Origin: Burkholderiales bacterium
GTDB lineage: Bacteria; Pseudomonadota; Gammaproteobacteria; Burkholderiales; CAIKXV01
Assembly (NCBI GenBank): GCA_014379045.1
Contig: JACMMK010000114.1
Coordinates: forward strand, 1 to 6,399
Direction of reading: 5' to 3'
DNA: 6,399 nucleotides
In this document: positions 1 to 5,741 of the stretch, piece after piece
How the letters are laid out: each line of letters begins with the position of its first letter
Position numbering within the stretch: the stretch's first letter is position 1
Translations under genes and position numbers: made by a program
The notes under the pieces: model-generated
Database searches by the model: none
Seen by the model: the letters and a program-made list of their open reading frames with translations, nothing else
Told to the model about the DNA's origin: nothing

Positions 1-209
1 GGCAACGTGAGTTCAGGACGCGGCACCGGCCGTTGCGGCTCGAGCCCGGGCGAGGGCAGTTCGCGCGGACGCAGGGGTTGGTCTGCCGAAGGCACGCCGG
101 ACTGGGCACGGGCGAGGGCCGACAGCAGCGAGAGCCCGATGCACGCCAGCGAGATCGCCGACGTCCAGCCGCGCGCGCCGTATCGAAGATGCGTGTCGCA
201 GACGAGCAA
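1..209 (-). CDS. Probable TpsB-type outer-membrane transporter, N-terminal fragment (3' end outside window)
   Basis: Seen: an open minus-strand frame begins at a TTG (209-207) and runs off the left edge after 69 codons. The TTG is preceded, nine bases away, by a strong Shine-Dalgarno (AAGGGGGAGG on the minus strand, 228-219). I found no ATG or GTG in frame before the end of the signal peptide. The product starts MLVCDTHLRYGARGW, then has a hydrophobic stretch (about residues 17-30, SAISLACIGLSLLS) and an ALARA signal-peptidase I site near residue 35. The mature protein starts QSGVPSADQPLRPRELPSPG and stays rich in Pro, Arg and Glu. Known: ShlB/FhaC-type transporters often carry a signal peptide and a Pro-rich N-terminal linker before the POTRA domains and 16-strand barrel. 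Inference: a TpsB partner is expected beside the TpsA gene at 1049-4834, and none is seen elsewhere in the window. No POTRA or barrel sequence is visible, so another secreted protein is possible. Confidence 0.5.
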   Translation of the reverse strand, partial: MLVCDTHLRYGARGWTSAISLACIGLSLLSALARAQSGVPSADQPLRPRELPSPGLEPQRPVPRPELTL

Positions 210-218
210 CGCGATCGG

Positions 219-228
219 CCTCCCCCTT
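219..228 (-). promoter_or_regulatory. Shine-Dalgarno site of the probable tpsB gene
   Basis: The minus strand reads AAGGGGGAGG and ends nine bases before TTG 209-207. It decides the start of this gene, because the frame has no ATG or GTG before the end of the signal peptide and this is the strongest purine-rich site in the gap. Confidence 0.5.
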
Positions 229-241
229 GGCAGCGGCTTTT

Positions 242-271
242 TATCTACGCTGCGCTGTCGCTGAATGATAA
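242..271 (-). promoter_or_regulatory. Possible promoter of the probable tpsB gene
   Basis: This is an AT-rich patch in otherwise GC-rich DNA. On the minus strand TTATCA (271-266; 4 of 6 to TTGACA) and TAGATA (247-242; about 3 of 6 to TATAAT) are 18 bases apart. They would place transcription start near 235, about 25 bases before the TTG start. The match is weak. The main support is the local A+T richness and the hairpin just upstream, which suggests a new transcription unit. Confidence 0.25.
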
Positions 272-299
272 CTGTTGCACGGTTGAATGACACCGGGAC

Positions 300-325
300 G
301 CGAGCGTTTCGCCACTCACGCTCGC
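300..325 (-). terminator. Hairpin just after the acetyltransferase stop codon
   Basis: Perfect 8-bp inverted repeat: gcgagcgt at 300-307 and acgctcgc at 318-325, with a 10-base loop. It begins five bases beyond the acetyltransferase stop codon (333-331). No T tract follows on the minus strand, so it is not a classical intrinsic terminator. It may assist Rho-dependent termination or protect the 3' end of the message. Confidence 0.35.
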
Positions 326-330
326 CTCGC

Positions 331-864
331 TCAGCTCGATCGACGGGCAGGAGCGTCGAGGGTCAGGGTACCGATCATTTCTGCGCCGTCGCGTCGGAAC
401 TGCATGCCTGCGTTGCGCAGGATCGACAGCATCGATGCGTTGCCGACGCGGACCTGTGCGAGCAGGCTCGTTACGCCCGCCGTCGCAGCCAGCGCGATCA
501 GGTTCGAGAGCAGCGTCCTGGCGAGTCCGCGGCCGCGCCAGCCGGCGTCCACCGTGAACGCGATCTCGGCCAGCGACTGGAGGTCGCCGTGCAGCAGGCG
601 CAGTTCCGCCAGCGCGACGACCTCCCCGTCTTCACTGCGCACCACGCACGAGCGCCCTGGGTCGACGTCGATGCCCTCGGCATAGCGTTCGATCCCTGTG
701 TCCGACATCGCGGCGCCGAAGCGCGAGCTTCGGTCGATGGCATCGAGACGGAGCAAGTGCCGGCACAGTGCGCCGCGCAGCGCGGATTCGTATTCGAGGT
801 CGGCAGCGAGCCACGAAGAGCGCGTGGACGGGACGACGCCTGGCGGCTGGCGGGCAGAGGACAT
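331..864 (-). CDS. GNAT-family N-acetyltransferase
   Basis: This is a 177-residue cytoplasmic protein with no signal peptide or membrane segment. It has the GNAT fold signature. Motif A lies at about residues 101-126 (IAFTVDAGWRGRGLARTLL), with the acetyl-CoA pyrophosphate-binding pattern R110-x-x-G113-x-A115. A motif-B-like segment with Asn142 follows (VRVGNASMLSILRNAGM, about 138-154). Upstream, the stretch around 36-60 (RHLLRLDAIDRSSRFG, then IERY) resembles the N-terminal half of stand-alone GNAT proteins and of domains found in protein-lysine acetyltransferases. The substrate cannot be read from the sequence. I chose ATG 864-862 because GGAG (874-871) stands six bases before it. A GTG at 948 would add 28 residues but lacks a ribosome binding site. 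The gene starts 184 bases after the exoprotein stop and ends 121 bases before the probable tpsB. Cotranscription with the exoprotein is possible but unproven. Confidence 0.85.
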   Translation of the reverse strand: MSSARQPPGVVPSTRSSWLAADLEYESALRGALCRHLLRLDAIDRSSRFGAAMSDTGIERYAEGIDVDPGRSCVVRSEDGEVVALAELRLLHGDLQSLAEIAFTVDAGWRGRGLARTLLSNLIALAATAGVTSLLAQVRVGNASMLSILRNAGMQFRRDGAEMIGTLTLDAPARRSS

Positions 865-870
865 TGCGGT

Positions 871-896
871 CTCCGCTGCCCGGAGGTGTCGGGCAG
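871..896 (-). promoter_or_regulatory. Ribosome binding site and adjacent hairpin before the acetyltransferase
   Basis: GGAG on the minus strand (874-871) lies six bases before ATG 864. One base further upstream is a perfect 7-bp inverted repeat (ctgcccg 876-882 and cgggcag 890-896, 7-base loop). The site supports the 864 start. The hairpin could influence ribosome access or be the end of a longer transcript, but the sequence alone does not show which. Confidence 0.35.
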
Positions 897-1048
897 ATAC
901 GAAGACCACTGTAGGCAGTCGCTTTGCCGCGCTCGGTGATCGCTGCACACCGGCGATGTGTCCGATTCACCTTTCTCCTGCGGTGCCTCGCCCGCGTGTG
1001 CGAACCCTGGCCGCCGCACCAACCTACCGCTGGGCGGTGCGCTCCGCG

Positions 1049-4000
1049 TCAATGACAGCCGAGCGCGCCAGGAGTACGCAGGGTGCCGGCCACGTGAAAC
1101 GCGTGTGCGCTGGCGAGCGCGGGGTGCACGACGCCCGACGACACGCCGCCAACGTCGGGCACGTGATCGAAATAGCTCGCCGTGCCCGATCGCTCCGGCG
1201 CCGCAGGCAAACCACCGCGACCGAGCGCGACCAGGCGGCTGCCCTGAGCGGCTCGACGGACCGTACACGCGCTCGCAAGCAACGACGAGGCGTCGAGGAA
1301 CTGCGCAGGCAGCGCAACCAGGGTTGCACTCAGGTCGAGATTCGGCGCAGCGATCTGCACGCTGCCGGGAACGCCGAGCGTCGACGACGCATCGATCATC
1401 GAATCGGGCGAGGCGAAGAAATACCGGGACACGATCGAGATGTTCCCGCCGGGCCCGCCGAACGCGTTGGCGACGATGCGCGCGCGATCGAGGATGACGA
1501 ACGTCGGGTCGATGAAGATGTTGCCGCCCGCGCCTGCGCTGCCCTGTACGGAAGTGGAGATTTCACTGTCGCGCAGGTGTATGCGATTGCCGACGCGGAT
1601 GTCGATGTTGCCTCCGTCGGAGGCCAGCGCCTGCGTCGTGATCGACCCCGCGTCCAACTCGAGTCGGTCCTCGGCGCGGATGAAGACGCTGCCGGCGTTG
1701 CCGCTGCTCGCACTGTTGGCGCTGATCCGGCCGCCGGCCTCGATCGCGATCCGGGGCGCGGACAGCGACACGTTGCCGCCGGCGCCGGGCGCCGCGGTGT
1801 TGCTCGAAATCGTGCTGGCCAACGCGCCCTGCACGCGGCCTGCGTTGCCCGGTGGGATGCGCAGGTCGAACGCATCGACCACCGGCAAGGCCGTGTCGGT
1901 GCCGCGTATGCGTATCGAGCGGGTTGCCGACACGTCGACCTGTCCGCCGGCGCCACTGCTGCCCACGCTCGCGCCGGCGTCGATCCAACCGCCGTTGGTC
2001 ACCAGCAGATCGCCAGTGCGCACGCGCAACGTTCCCGCCGCACCGGCCCCGGTCGTCGACGAGCGGATCAGGCCGCGATCGAGCACCACGGAATCGGCGC
2101 GCACGTCGATGCTGCCGCCCGCGCCCGCACCCTGGGTCTCGGCGTAGAGACCGGAGAACGCGCCGTCGTTCAGGCTGCGTCCGGAAATCTCGACGCGACC
2201 GCTGACGTCTATATCGATCGCACCCGCAGCGCCGACCGAGCCGGGCTCGGAGCGCGCATCGATCTGCGCACCGTTGCTCAGCGTCAGTGTGTCGCCGCGC
2301 AGCGTCACCCGCCCGCCGCGCCCTGCCTGCCGCGCGGTACTGAGAATGCGCGCATCGTCGAGGTGGATCCTCGGCGCGCTCAGCGTGATGTTGCCGGCAT
2401 TGCCGCCGCTGGTGGCCTGACTGCTGAGTCCCCCGGGCCACTGGAACCCCGGGCCACTGAAGATGTCGGTGAAATCCACGACACGGCGCTCGACCATCTC
2501 GAACGATTCGCCGATGTTCAGGGTCAGGTCGCCGCCGCTGCCGCTCCCCCCTTGCGAACTCACGTCGATCTGACTGGCACCGGTCATGCGCACGCGTTGC
2601 GCGTTGATCGTTACGCGCCCTGCATTGCCGCTGGCACTGGTCGAGGCGCCGATGCGGGCCCGGTCGGCCATCTCGATCGACGTCGCATCGATCTGGATGA
2701 AGCTGCCGTCGCGGTCGCCTTCGGTCATCGACACGATGTTGCCACCATTGACCAGACGCAGATCGCCGGTGCGCACGACGATGCCGCCCTGCGCGCCGGT
2801 GCCGAAGCGGGTGCGCGAGAACAACAGCGTTCCGTCGAGCACGACCGAGGGCGCTTCTACAGTCAGCGTACCCCCCCGACCCGAGCCCTGGGTGGTCGCT
2901 GCTACGCGGACGAAACTCGAGCGCAGGTCGCTCGAATCGAGTTCGAAACTTCGCGTCGCCCGAATTTCGACATTGCCACCGTCGCCGACGGTGAAGTTGC
3001 TCGCCGCACTTTCCACCTGCAACTCGTAGCGCGGCCCGGCGAGAAACCGGATCGTGTCACCGTTGACGCGCACCGAGCCCGCATTGCCCTGCGCAAAAGT
3101 GAAACTGAGTACCTGGCTGCCGCGCACCGTCGTCTGCTTCGCGGTGATATTCACGTCGCCCGCTGCGCCGTGCGAGTCGGAATAACTGTAGACGCGCGCG
3201 CCGTCGATCAGCGCCCGGTCGGCGACGAGGAACACGTCTCCGGCGCGGCCGCTCGCCCCGGGGTAGTCGTGCGCGACCGCGTTGATCTGTGCGTCGCCGA
3301 TAACCTGCAGGTCGCCGGCCGTCACGCGCACGTCGCCCCCGCGCCCGGTCCAGTGGACGTTCGACCCGACGATCGCGCCGTCCGAGAGCGCGAACGACGG
3401 CGCGCTGATCACGATGTCGCCCGAGCGCAGGACGCCCGAGTTGGCGGTGAGGACAGTGGTCGGGTAACCGGTCCAGTCAGCGCCCGAAATCTCGACCGCC
3501 GCAGAAGCGGCGATCGCGATGTTCGCCGATGCCCCGGTGGCACCGCGCTCGATGCCGGAGACGAGCAGTATTCCGTCGGTCAGAACGATGTGCCGCCCGG
3601 AGAGCTCGATCGGACCGCTGTGTGCGCTGCCGTAGGTGAGATTGCCGATGATCGCGGCACGCACTTCGACACGATCGCCTTTCAGGCGCGTCGCGCCACC
3701 GGCGCCGCTCGCGTAACTGAGATTGTAGAGGGCGGTGTAGTCCGGATCGCCTTGCGCTGCCTCGATGCGCAGAACGCCGCGCGCCTCGACGTCGATGTCG
3801 CCGGCACGTCCGCCGCCCGTCGTCCATCCCTGCACCAATGCTGCCTGATCGATGGTCACGTTCTCGCCGCGCACGCGAAGGTCGGCGCCTCGACCCGCGC
3901 TCTGACTCTGCGCGAGAAGCTGTCCGCCCGAAAACGTCAGGGTCCCGTCGGCGTTAAGTTCGACGGGGGGCGCCGCGACGTTGGCCGCGTTGGTGCTGCG

Positions 4001-4834
4001 CACGAGTGTGTTGCTGAAGCGCAGGTCGCCGCCGCGAATCACCAGGCGGCCCGGTGCGTCGGTGCCGCTGCTCTGCGTGCGCAACTGGGCGTCGACGACG
4101 TCGATCGCGCCGAAGGTGGTGCCGGGTGCAGCGCTCGTCGCCGCGTCCACCGACACCTCGCCGGCATTCACGGCCGCGAATCTGAGGTCCGCGGCACGCG
4201 TCCTCATGACCGCACCGTCGACGCTGACGGTGTTGCCGACGAACGAGAGTACGCGTCCCGTTCCCGGGTCGAACGAAGCACCCTGGATGCCGATCGGCCC
4301 GGTCGGGCCAAGAAACCCGAACGCGGACGGCGGCGCCGAAGAAAGTGTCGCAGGCGGGGTGGCGGTCGTATCGAAGCGGCTGCCGTCGGCGAACTTCAGG
4401 TAATCGGCCGTGGTCGCATGAAACGCGCCGGTCAGGTCGAGGCTCGCGTTCGGCCCGAACACGATGCCGCGTGGGTTGACGAGGAACAGGTTCGCTCCGG
4501 CGATCGTCGAACCCAGGCGCCCGTCGATCGACGAGCGGGTACCCCCGGTCACCCTTGCAATCACGTTCGCGACATTCGCGGGGCCGCTGAAGATCGCGCT
4601 GCTCCCGGCCGGCACGTCGAATCTGGCGAAACTGTGGAACAGGTTCGCACCCGCCTGCCGGCCCAGATTCGCGCCGATCGCGTAGTTGGGCCCGGTCAGG
4701 GCCAACGCTGCGCCGACGCTGCCGTCCGTCGTTACCTGTGCCTGCGCACCCGATCCCGCACAGAGTGCGAACACAGTCGTCGCGGCCAGGCGCGAGCGCA
4801 TCCGGCATCCGTTGTCAGACCATGCGCGTCGCAT
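1049..4834 (-). CDS. Two-partner secretion exoprotein (TpsA, filamentous haemagglutinin N-terminal domain family)
   Basis: This is a 1261-residue secreted protein. A Sec signal peptide occupies residues 1-31 or 32 (basic n-region, LAATTVFALCAGSG core, AQA cleavage site). The TPS domain follows at about 34-280, with family hallmarks GPNYAIGANLG (48-58), NLFHSFARFDV (64-74), NVIARVTGG (90-98), SSIDGRLGS (101-109), NPRGIVFGPNA (120-130; the NPxGI-type motif) and AFHATTADYLKFADG (137-151). Residues about 240-1165 are a right-handed beta-helix type array of degenerate repeats (GNAGxIxLxAPxIxL, GAGGxIDVRAD). The C terminus has a family-like end: LVALPAQFLDASSLL (1172-1186), C1190, and GRGGLP (1205-1210). 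A 51-residue tail follows, with C1260 next to last. The mature protein has only these two cysteines. Known: such proteins are exported by a TpsB transporter and act in adhesion, biofilm or related surface roles; the exact role here is unknown. ATG 4834 follows GGGGAGGT. A second ATG at 4801 has a weaker site. Confidence 0.93.
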   Translation of the reverse strand: MRRAWSDNGCRMRSRLAATTVFALCAGSGAQAQVTTDGSVGAALALTGPNYAIGANLGRQAGANLFHSFARFDVPAGSSAIFSGPANVANVIARVTGGTRSSIDGRLGSTIAGANLFLVNPRGIVFGPNASLDLTGAFHATTADYLKFADGSRFDTTATPPATLSSAPPSAFGFLGPTGPIGIQGASFDPGTGRVLSFVGNTVSVDGAVMRTRAADLRFAAVNAGEVSVDAATSAAPGTTFGAIDVVDAQLRTQSSGTDAPGRLVIRGGDLRFSNTLVRSTNAANVAAPPVELNADGTLTFSGGQLLAQSQSAGRGADLRVRGENVTIDQAALVQGWTTGGGRAGDIDVEARGVLRIEAAQGDPDYTALYNLSYASGAGGATRLKGDRVEVRAAIIGNLTYGSAHSGPIELSGRHIVLTDGILLVSGIERGATGASANIAIAASAAVEISGADWTGYPTTVLTANSGVLRSGDIVISAPSFALSDGAIVGSNVHWTGRGGDVRVTAGDLQVIGDAQINAVAHDYPGASGRAGDVFLVADRALIDGARVYSYSDSHGAAGDVNITAKQTTVRGSQVLSFTFAQGNAGSVRVNGDTIRFLAGPRYELQVESAASNFTVGDGGNVEIRATRSFELDSSDLRSSFVRVAATTQGSGRGGTLTVEAPSVVLDGTLLFSRTRFGTGAQGGIVVRTGDLRLVNGGNIVSMTEGDRDGSFIQIDATSIEMADRARIGASTSASGNAGRVTINAQRVRMTGASQIDVSSQGGSGSGGDLTLNIGESFEMVERRVVDFTDIFSGPGFQWPGGLSSQATSGGNAGNITLSAPRIHLDDARILSTARQAGRGGRVTLRGDTLTLSNGAQIDARSEPGSVGAAGAIDIDVSGRVEISGRSLNDGAFSGLYAETQGAGAGGSIDVRADSVVLDRGLIRSSTTGAGAAGTLRVRTGDLLVTNGGWIDAGASVGSSGAGGQVDVSATRSIRIRGTDTALPVVDAFDLRIPPGNAGRVQGALASTISSNTAAPGAGGNVSLSAPRIAIEAGGRISANSASSGNAGSVFIRAEDRLELDAGSITTQALASDGGNIDIRVGNRIHLRDSEISTSVQGSAGAGGNIFIDPTFVILDRARIVANAFGGPGGNISIVSRYFFASPDSMIDASSTLGVPGSVQIAAPNLDLSATLVALPAQFLDASSLLASACTVRRAAQGSRLVALGRGGLPAAPERSGTASYFDHVPDVGGVSSGVVHPALASAHAFHVAGTLRTPGALGCH
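1340..4117 (-). repeat. Coding repeats for the TpsA beta-helix
   Basis: This covers about residues 240-1165 of the exoprotein. Short degenerate units recur, built on G-x-A/G-G-x-I/V-x-(L/V/I) strands followed by Asp/Asn-Gly or Ala-x-I turns. The clearest internal pair is VRTGDLRLVNGGNI (residues 687-700, bases 2776-2735) and VRTGDLLVTNGGWI (residues 938-951, bases 2023-1982). Their DNA agrees at 30 of 42 positions by my hand count. A third relative is GDLRFSNTLV near residue 269. The pattern is that of protein-level repeats diverged by drift, not a recent tandem duplication. Confidence 0.6.
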
Positions 4835-4837
4835 GCC

Positions 4838-4845
4838 ACCTCCCC
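4838..4845 (-). promoter_or_regulatory. Shine-Dalgarno site of the exoprotein gene
   Basis: The minus strand reads GGGGAGGT, ending three bases before ATG 4834-4832. The spacing is a little short for the GGAGG core (four bases), but it is the best site near this start and favours ATG 4834 over the in-frame ATG at 4801. Confidence 0.55.
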
Positions 4846-4867
4846 GGCGGGTCTTTCTTCTGCTGAC

Positions 4868-4873
4868 ATCATA
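4868..4873 (-). promoter_or_regulatory. Possible -10 box upstream of the exoprotein gene
   Basis: TATGAT on the minus strand matches 5 of 6 of the sigma-70 -10 consensus. It would give a transcript start near 4861 and a leader of about 27 bases. The sequence 16 to 18 bases further upstream has no good -35 box (CCATAC around 4896-4891), so any promoter here would be weak or activator-dependent. Confidence 0.3.
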
Positions 4874-4932
4874 GCCCTGCTTCGCTCCGCGTATGGGTGA
4901 GGTCAGGGGCGCGCCAGCGCGGTGACGCGACG

Positions 4933-4957
4933 ACGCCCGGACGGGCTATCCGGGCGT
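4933..4957 (-). terminator. 9-bp hairpin between the 170-residue protein gene and the exoprotein gene
   Basis: Perfect inverted repeat acgcccgga (4933-4941) and tccgggcgt (4949-4957) with a 7-base loop. It lies 81 bases after the stop codon at 5039. Neither strand has a T run after the stem, so a classical Rho-independent terminator is unlikely. It may be a Rho-assisted terminator, an attenuator or a 3'-end stabiliser separating the upstream gene from the exoprotein gene. Confidence 0.35.
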
Positions 4958-5038
4958 GGTCCTGAGGTCTTGATCGAGGCACGCATCTACGTAGGCACTG
5001 TCTCGCCTCCTGATGGCGCGCCGCAATCGGTAGTCGGC

Positions 5039-5551
5039 TCACGGCATCATCGGCAACGAGAGCACCGTCTCGTCCGCAGGCGGCCCTGCCGGCGTGGCCG
5101 GCGCCTGCGCGGCGTGGGTCGCCTCGGCAGCGGGTTGCGCAGCCGCCAGATTCTGGCGCCGCCGCTCGAATACCAGTTGCCGTTGCCCTTCGGCGCGCAA
5201 CTCGCGCCGCTCGGACTCGAGGTATCGCCGCTGCTCGGCCGCCGCATCTCGATCGATGACACGATAGGTTCCCGGTTCGAACACGGCAATGAGCGCCAGT
5301 CCGAGCACGAAAATAGTGGATGGGACGGCCAGCCTGCACGCGGGGCAAACGTCACCGCCTCCGTTCGCGTCACGGGTGCCCGCGGTCGAAGGCTCGGGGT
5401 GCATACGCGCATCGCGTCGACGCGTTCCGAAAAACAGTTCGTGCACGTATCGACTGCGAGCGCGGTGGGCAGCGGTAGGAAGGTCGAGCGCGGGAGGACG
5501 GTTCGACGCAGCGATCGCATCGGGACGGTCTGCATCGTCGGCAGGTCTCAT
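5039..5551 (-). CDS. Hypothetical single-pass membrane protein with a CxxC pair
   Basis: I do not recognise this 170-residue protein. Residues 1-70 are polar and Pro/Arg-rich, with the only clear motif YVHELFFGTRRRD at 35-47. C69-P-A-C72 then forms a lone CxxC pair immediately before a hydrophobic segment (about 76-92, VPSTIFVLGLALIAVF). A charged helix rich in Glu, Arg and Gln follows (about 100-138; YLESERRELRAEGQRQLVFE), probably a coiled coil. The Ala/Pro-rich tail ends LSLPMMP. One CxxC cannot make a complete four-cysteine zinc ribbon, so it could be a dimer-shared metal site, a redox pair or chance. ATG 5551-5549 is preferred because GGAG (5563-5560) lies eight bases upstream. A GTG at 5701 would add 50 unremarkable residues without a ribosome binding site. 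The gene sits between a DUF3426 gene and the exoprotein gene. Overlapping frames in this GC-rich stretch are also open, so coding status is likely but not certain. Confidence 0.6.
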   Translation of the reverse strand: MRPADDADRPDAIAASNRPPALDLPTAAHRARSRYVHELFFGTRRRDARMHPEPSTAGTRDANGGGDVCPACRLAVPSTIFVLGLALIAVFEPGTYRVIDRDAAAEQRRYLESERRELRAEGQRQLVFERRRQNLAAAQPAAEATHAAQAPATPAGPPADETVLSLPMMP

Positions 5552-5584
5552 GGTCGGTACTCCGAAGTCGAATGGAGGTACCGA
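5549..5584 (-). promoter_or_regulatory. Potential hairpin hiding the ribosome binding site of the 170-residue protein
   Basis: In the transcript, UCGGUACCUCC (5584-5574) can pair with GGAGUACCGA (5563-5554). The stem has ten pairs with one bulged C and a 10-base loop. The GGAG of the 3' arm is the Shine-Dalgarno, eight bases before AUG 5551. Folded RNA would mask the site, suggesting possible translational control. Folding energy was not computed. Confidence 0.4.
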
Positions 5585-5711
5585 TCGTTCGTCGAACCCC
5601 GCGCAGCACGCGGTCGGGACGACTCGATCGATGAGCCCACTCTGAACATCGGCATCGGCCGGGTCTGCGCCGTGTTCACCGGCAATCCGTGACCGATTCA
5701 CATTCCACGCG

Positions 5712-5729
5712 CCGGCTGATTGCAGCCGG
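5712..5729 (-). terminator. Hairpin after the DUF3426 gene
   Basis: Perfect 7-bp inverted repeat ccggctg (5712-5718) and cagccgg (5723-5729) with a 4-base loop, 12 bases past the stop codon (5744-5742). No T tract follows on the minus strand (it continues CGCGTGGAATGTG), so termination would be weak or Rho-assisted. Its compact form and position right after a gene end favour a 3'-end role. Confidence 0.4.
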
Positions 5730-5741
5730 GGCGAGCTCGGC

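Noticed and set aside
865..948. N-terminal extension of the acetyltransferase to a GTG at 948
   Set aside because: No ribosome binding site precedes the GTG, while ATG 864 has GGAG six bases upstream. The extra 28 residues show no GNAT character.
632..970. Minus-strand frame from a GTG at 970 preceded by AGGAG
   Set aside because: The upstream purine-rich site is attractive, but the product is Arg/Cys-rich without a domain and overlaps the clear acetyltransferase out of frame.
1026..1038. Small hairpin (accgc/gcggt, 3-base loop) after the exoprotein stop as its terminator
   Set aside because: The stem has only five pairs and no T tract on the minus strand; such stems are common by chance at this base composition.
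1340..4117. Repetitive GC-rich motifs as a CRISPR array or satellite repeat
   Set aside because: The repeats are degenerate, keep the reading frame and encode beta-helix units. There are no constant repeats with unique spacers.
698..4900. 1400-codon plus-strand reading frame as a real gene
   Set aside because: It is the in-register complement of the exoprotein gene, whose minus-strand product shows clear family motifs from end to end. The plus-strand translation is low-complexity Arg/Ala/Asp and has no recognisable domain.
4922..5692. 256-codon plus-strand frame across the hypothetical gene
   Set aside because: It starts at GTG, its translation is Arg/Gly-rich without a domain or signal, and it opposes a minus-strand frame with a ribosome binding site, a membrane segment and a helix.
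5552..5701. N-terminal extension of the 170-residue protein to a GTG at 5701
   Set aside because: No ribosome binding site was seen and the added residues have no motif. ATG 5551 has GGAG at eight bases.
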